From Lingula anatina (taxonomy: Eukaryota; Brachiopoda; Lingulata; Lingulida; Lingulidae): 64,000 bases of DNA. The notes under the pieces were generated by a model. That model was not told the origin of the DNA, made no database searches, and worked only from the letters and a program-made list of their open reading frames with translations. The position numbers and the translations under genes were made by a program. The stretch covers positions 1 to 64,000 of the forward strand of contig NW_019775786.1 of the NCBI RefSeq assembly GCF_001039355.2, read 5' to 3'. This document shows, in pieces, positions 60,683 through 64,000 of this stretch (its first letter is position 1; the number at the start of each line of letters is the position of its first letter).

Positions 60683-60835
60683 CAATTTAGTAGTAACTGC
60701 GAAAACGTCACCGAGATGATATTCATACAAATGGCAGAAATGACAATACTGGTGACACAACTTATTGTGGAATTTGCCAAACGGCTTCCTGGGTTTATGA
60801 CACTAGGGAAAGAAGATCAGATAATTTTACTAAAA
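60683..60835 (+). CDS. EcR: EcR-like exon 5: helix 3 and helix 4 start of the ligand-binding domain
   Basis: The acceptor TTCCAG precedes 60683; the donor AAA|GTGAGA follows 60835. Residues 299-349, phase 0 at both ends. It contains [20 protein letters not shown] followed by DQIILLK, the nuclear receptor LBD signature (F-AK-LPGF---DQI-LLK) that forms the coactivator groove. Against insect EcR ([13 protein letters not shown]) the threonine and valine after TIL are swapped, so the second threonine of the ecdysteroid pocket is V322 here. The loop between helix 1 and helix 3 is short. Confidence 0.92.
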
Positions 60836-61721
60836 GTGAGAGGATTTTTTTTTCTTTTCTTTTTTTTTGTTGTTGTTACTTCTGATAATTTGTATGGTTG
60901 TTTTAAAATAATTTGTTTAATGATGAAGTTGTATTATCACACTAAAAATATAAATAAAATGGATTAATGTTTTGTACTTTACACTCTTTACTTCATATTT
61001 GTATGTAAATATATATTCTTTGGGGGGGGGGGTGATTGTCCTAGAATCGATTCAGTTATCTGATACATTAATAGAATACATTAAGAATGCACAGAAAATG
61101 TAGAATCCTTCCAAGCACTGTATGCATGTGTACTAAAAAACATAACTTCTGTATTTAATGAAACAGCACATTCTACTTAAATGAATGGCTTGCTAGTTGG
61201 TATGTTGGATTTATAGGTTTGAATAGTTGGTTGTTTGGTTGAATGGTTGATTGATGGTTGGGTTATTGTGTGGTTTGTTGTTTAGTTGAATGTGGGCATT
61301 GTTGGTTTAATGGTTGATTGATGGTTGGGTTATTGTATGGTTGGTTGTTTGGTTGAATGTGGGCATTGTTGGTTGGTTGATGGTTGAGTTTTTGGTTGTT
61401 TGGTTTTTGGTTGGATGACCTTTAGTTTAGTTGTTTGGTAGTTGCTAGAGTGGCTGGATGGTTTGATGGCTTTTTTTTTTGGAGGGGGGGAGGGCACGGG
61501 GGGGATGATGTGGTAAAGGTTGTTTGTTGGTTGGGTGACTGTTTGGTTGGTTGATTTGTTGGTTTGATGGTTGTTTTCTTTTAGGATAAATGTTTTGTTG
61601 ATGGATTTAGGGTTGGTTGAGTGTTTGCGTGGTGATACTAGTATAGGTATTTTTGGTGAGTTCATACATGTACAATTTAAGTTTACAATCAATTATAAAA
61701 GAGATCTCCCTTAATTCACAG
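60836..61721 (+). other. Intron 5 of the EcR-like gene
   Basis: 0.9 kb from GTGAGA to CACAG, dominated by a degenerate GGTTG-rich minisatellite at about 61190-61600. Confidence 0.85.
61190..61600. repeat. GGTTG-rich degenerate minisatellite in intron 5
   Basis: GGTT-rich repeats, including a clear tandem pair of about 74 bp (GGTTGATTGATGGTTGGGTT ... GAATGTGGGCATTGTTGGTT). The minus-strand frame over it is a Gln/Thr/Asn/Pro-rich artefact. Confidence 0.8.
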
Positions 61722-61944
61722 GGCTCTGCATGCGAGGTGATGATGCTTCGGACAGCTAGGCGATACGACCTCAATACAGACACAGTCGTTTTTGGGGACG
61801 GGCAGCCCTACACTCGTGATAATCTCAGGTTCGCAGGTCTCAAGGACTTTGTAGATAGCATGTATAACTTCTGTCGTACCATGGGACTACTCCATGTGGA
61901 TAATGCAGAGTATGCTCTGCTCACATGTATCTGTGTTTTTTCAG
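61722..61944 (+). CDS. EcR: EcR-like exon 6: helices 5-8 and beta hairpin of the ligand-binding domain
   Basis: The acceptor CACAG precedes 61722; the donor TCAG|GTAAGT starts at 61945, phase 1. Residues 350-423. The segment has EVMMLRTARRYD (pocket arginine R359 kept), the beta hairpin VVFGDGQPYTRDN, then FCRTM and VDNAEYALLT. These match EcR closely. G374 and L384 replace an alanine and a tyrosine of the insect ecdysteroid pocket. The intron between LLK and GSACEV lies at a position shared among NR1H genes. Confidence 0.93.
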
Positions 61945-61973
61945 GTAAGTTCTGGTTATTGTCAACTAGTGCC

Positions 61974-62017
<44 letters not shown>

Positions 62018-62093
62018 CTTACATTGATGAGCTTTATGTGACCTCACCCTATAAAACATAAATAAAATTAAGATTTTGTGAACTGAAGAATTT

Positions 62094-62141
<48 letters not shown>

Positions 62142-62319
62142 CTTTAAATGGTTATGCCCTTTGGGAAAAACAAAGTGAAAGTTTTGCTTCATCCAAGCTT
62201 TTTTTACTGAGATGATGAGAAAATTAAATATAATACTGAATCTTAGATGAAACGGAGGTTATTATGCTCTTTCTTTGAGGAACAGAGCTGACAAATTTTT
62301 TGTTTTTATTATTTTTCAG
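61945..62319 (+). other. Intron 6 of the EcR-like gene
   Basis: The shortest intron (375 bp), from GTAAGT to TTTTTCAG. Two GA tracts at 61977-62015 and 62101-62139 fill about a fifth of it. Confidence 0.88.
61977..62139. repeat. Two GA microsatellites in intron 6
   Basis: GA tracts at 61977-62015 and 62101-62139, starting about 30 bp after the exon 6 donor. Confidence 0.9.
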
Positions 62320-62561
62320 AGCGCACTGGTCTTTCAGAGCCCCAAAAGATAGAGAAAGTTCAGGAAATGTACGTCCGTGCACTACAAAACTACATGAAGG
62401 CCAAATACGTGAAAAAGAACCAAAACTTTGCCAAACTCTTGATGAAGCTCACGGAATTGCGTACCCTAAGTGTCGAACATTCGGAGGTCTTACTCGCTCT
62501 CCGGGTCCAAAAAGGATCGCTGCCACCTTTGCTCATGGAATATTTTGATATAACAGAATAA
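62320..62561 (+). CDS. EcR: EcR-like exon 7: helices 9-12 with AF-2, and stop codon
   Basis: The acceptor TTTTTCAG precedes 62320 and the reading frame ends with TAA at 62559-62561. Residues 424-503. It includes KIEKVQEMYVRAL (helix 9), NFAKLLMKLTELRTL (helix 10/11) and PPLLMEYFDI, which fits the AF-2 pattern (two hydrophobics, any residue, Glu, two hydrophobics) that recruits coactivators. The protein stops six residues after the AF-2 glutamate, so there is no F domain, unlike many insect EcRs. Insect EcR has W in the AF-2 (EIWDV); here the equivalent is F499. Confidence 0.93.
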
Positions 62562-63455
62562 CTTTAACAAAATTTTATATCATGGTATTGGTAATAATAG
62601 GGTAGGAGAGAGAGAGAGAGAGAGAGAGGTGTGCGTTAGTCCACCCTTTCCTATTCCCGCTTCATGGTGCTCAAAAAGTACTTCATTCCATCAAACCAGG
62701 TTCTAAGTGCATTTTCTCCACAGTGCGGCTTTAAAACTTGTACAGGATTTGGTAGGGTGCATTACCGGATGCTGTGGCATTTTGTAATGAAAAATATGTT
62801 GTGTTGCACAGTAATGATATACTGCAAATAACACTGGGATGGTATTTGTAAGTGCAGAGAACACTTTTCCAGCATTTATCAAGGACGCCGTATTGCAGAT
62901 TGTATGACAAAGATGCCACAGCAGTTTATATTCCAATAATGGTTTCGTTGCCCCTGAACTGATGTAATCCACATTAAGCAAATTACTGAAAATTGCTCAT
63001 TTAGCACCGAGAGGCAGTTACTGTAATAACTGTAATAACTTCATCTAGACAGGGTAAAGGTGGAATGTATAAATTGCAACCGGGAAAACTGCAATTAGAT
63101 ACGACTCAAGAAAAGGGAGCTAGTTGAAGTACAGGTGGTCATTTGCTGGGCACAGCTTGCTGCACGCAATTCAGTTTTGAGAAGGAACACTTGGCTGCAC
63201 TGGATACAGCCAAAGATGAGGCTATTGCAGTTTACTCTGGATTGTAAATGGAAAAACCCACTGAGAGAAATACAGTTCAGTCCAAGAAAACATCATACCT
63301 CAGACTTTCGACAATGGTGTAACTATTGTTAAAATGGTGAAGAAAACTGTGTGCCTGATTCCCCTGCATTTATACCAGGAACTGCAATTGATTGAAATTA
63401 CTTTTCTCTGTGGTGGAATATTAATTGGCAGGTAAAGAAGATAGCTCCCTGTGCA

Positions 63456-63525
63456 TCATGAGCATCATGGGATATTACCCCACATGCATCATGGGACACG
63501 TCCCCACATGCATCATGGGATGCTC
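63456..63525. repeat. 24-bp minisatellite, three units, 3' of the gene
   Basis: CATCATGGGA occurs at 24-bp spacing with CCCCACATG between units; each unit is nearly palindromic around TCCC/GGGA. Confidence 0.75.
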
Positions 63526-63765
63526 AGTTGAGCAGTATAACTGGTCCAAAGGAACTAACTGTGAATCATGTCGGAGACATAATGACAGTTCAACTGTGAT
63601 GGAATACAGAATTCTTTTGTGAAAGAAAAAAATCTTGACCCATCAGGCAAAGGTGAAGGTGCAGTCCAAAACATCTGGGGATTTTCTATGGCAGCTACGG
63701 CATTCAATTTGAGACAAGTCACATACATTTTGTCCTTAATTATGGTGCAGAGCACAAGCATAGTA

Positions 63766-63771
63766 ATTAAA
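63766..63771 (+). terminator. Weak polyadenylation-signal candidate
   Basis: ATTAAA lies about 1.2 kb after the stop codon of the EcR-like gene. No AATAAA was seen between the stop codon and the window end, so the true 3' end may lie here or beyond the window. Confidence 0.2.
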
Positions 63772-64000
63772 TTATTTACTTTTGTTCATTAAGAAAACCA
63801 ATTATATAGTAGTCTGAGATTACAGGATATTGGCCCAAGCTTTGTAAATGGTGGGATGGTTGGGGACTTTTTGATGAATTGAAGAAGCATGAAATGTAAG
63901 ATTGTTTCTGATGGAAAGATTCAGGCTTAAGAAAACATAAAAGATATGGCGCTTGTTTTGATGGAACCGAAAAAAAAATGTAAGTCAATGCAAGATGTTG

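Larger units (their letters stand above)
49361..62561 (+). other. EcR: Gene span: EcR-like nuclear receptor, seven coding exons, 503 residues
   Basis: Seven coding segments join with consistent phases (1,1,1,0,0,1) and GT/AG junctions: 109+357+141+287+153+223+242 nt, that is 504 codons including the stop. Domains: A/B region 1-133; DNA-binding domain about 134-202 with eight zinc cysteines (C134, C137, C151, C154, C170, C176, C186, C189); hinge about 203-263; ligand-binding domain about 264-503. Family knowledge: EcR (NR1H1) is a nuclear transcription factor that pairs with RXR/USP and in arthropods is switched by ecdysteroids. EcR-type signatures include the helix 3 run [18 protein letters not shown], then EVMMLR-ARRYD, FCRTM and VDNAEYALLT. 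These are closer to EcR than to LXR or FXR. Total length is normal for the family. Whether it binds ecdysteroid is doubtful because several pocket residues are changed. An NR1H paralogue lying outside true EcR is the main alternative. Confidence 0.88.
62562..64000 (+). other. Probable 3' UTR and downstream flank
   Basis: No exon or gene was recognised. It contains a GA tract (62607-62629), a three-unit minisatellite (63456-63525) and otherwise unremarkable sequence, somewhat less AT-rich near 63000-63250. Short open frames on both strands are not supported by any recognisable similarity. Confidence 0.5.

Noticed and set aside
61330-61692. 120-codon minus-strand frame rich in Gln, Thr, Asn and Pro
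   Set aside because: It is the reverse reading of the GGTTG minisatellite in intron 5.
63456-63525. CRISPR-like array
   Set aside because: Only three short units with near-identical spacers of a few bases in an animal genome; it is a minisatellite.

Overview
This is one window of a repeat-rich, AT-rich animal nuclear genome. Long introns with GT/AG junctions, abundant GA, TA and TTTA microsatellites and many short palindromic transposons (MITEs) point to a marine invertebrate. The species cannot be fixed from the sequence. An invertebrate deuterostome or a lophotrochozoan fits best, because the encoded receptor is of the ecdysone receptor (EcR, NR1H) type but its hormone pocket departs from that of arthropods.

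The only protein-coding gene I can support lies on the + strand at 49361-62561. It is a seven-exon nuclear receptor gene whose splice phases all agree, giving a 503-residue product. Exon 1 encodes a short N-terminal piece. Exons 2 and 3 form the two-zinc-finger DNA-binding domain, exon 4 the hinge and helix 1, and exons 5-7 the ligand-binding domain, ending in an AF-2 helix right before the stop. Most key residues match EcR rather than LXR or FXR, but several positions that contact ecdysteroid in insect EcR are changed.

Layout. Positions 1-26460 hold no recognisable gene and are mosaics of non-autonomous DNA transposons, dispersed repeat pairs and microsatellites. Positions 26461-37805 and 37807-49651 are two near-identical copies of the same 11-12 kb stretch. 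The second copy begins exactly after a single N, and both copies end in the same pyrimidine tract, which strongly suggests two alleles laid end to end by the assembler rather than a true duplication. Exon 1 and its presumptive 5' region are therefore present twice (37511 and 49361). A 339-N gap at 49652-49990 follows.

Positions 49991-62561 contain the rest of the gene. Intron 1 ends in a seven-unit tandem array (about 115 bp per unit) whose last unit is the real acceptor and first codons of exon 2. Introns 2-6 carry nested MITEs, microsatellites and a hairpin with CRE and E-box motifs. Positions 62562-64000 are probable 3' UTR and flank.

The two copies differ by three transposon insertions found only in copy 2, two of them with a clean empty site in copy 1, and by large differences in TA-tract length. 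The mobile elements include piggyBac-like MITEs (TTAA targets), PIF/Harbinger-like MITEs (TTA/TAA targets) and several unclassified foldback families.
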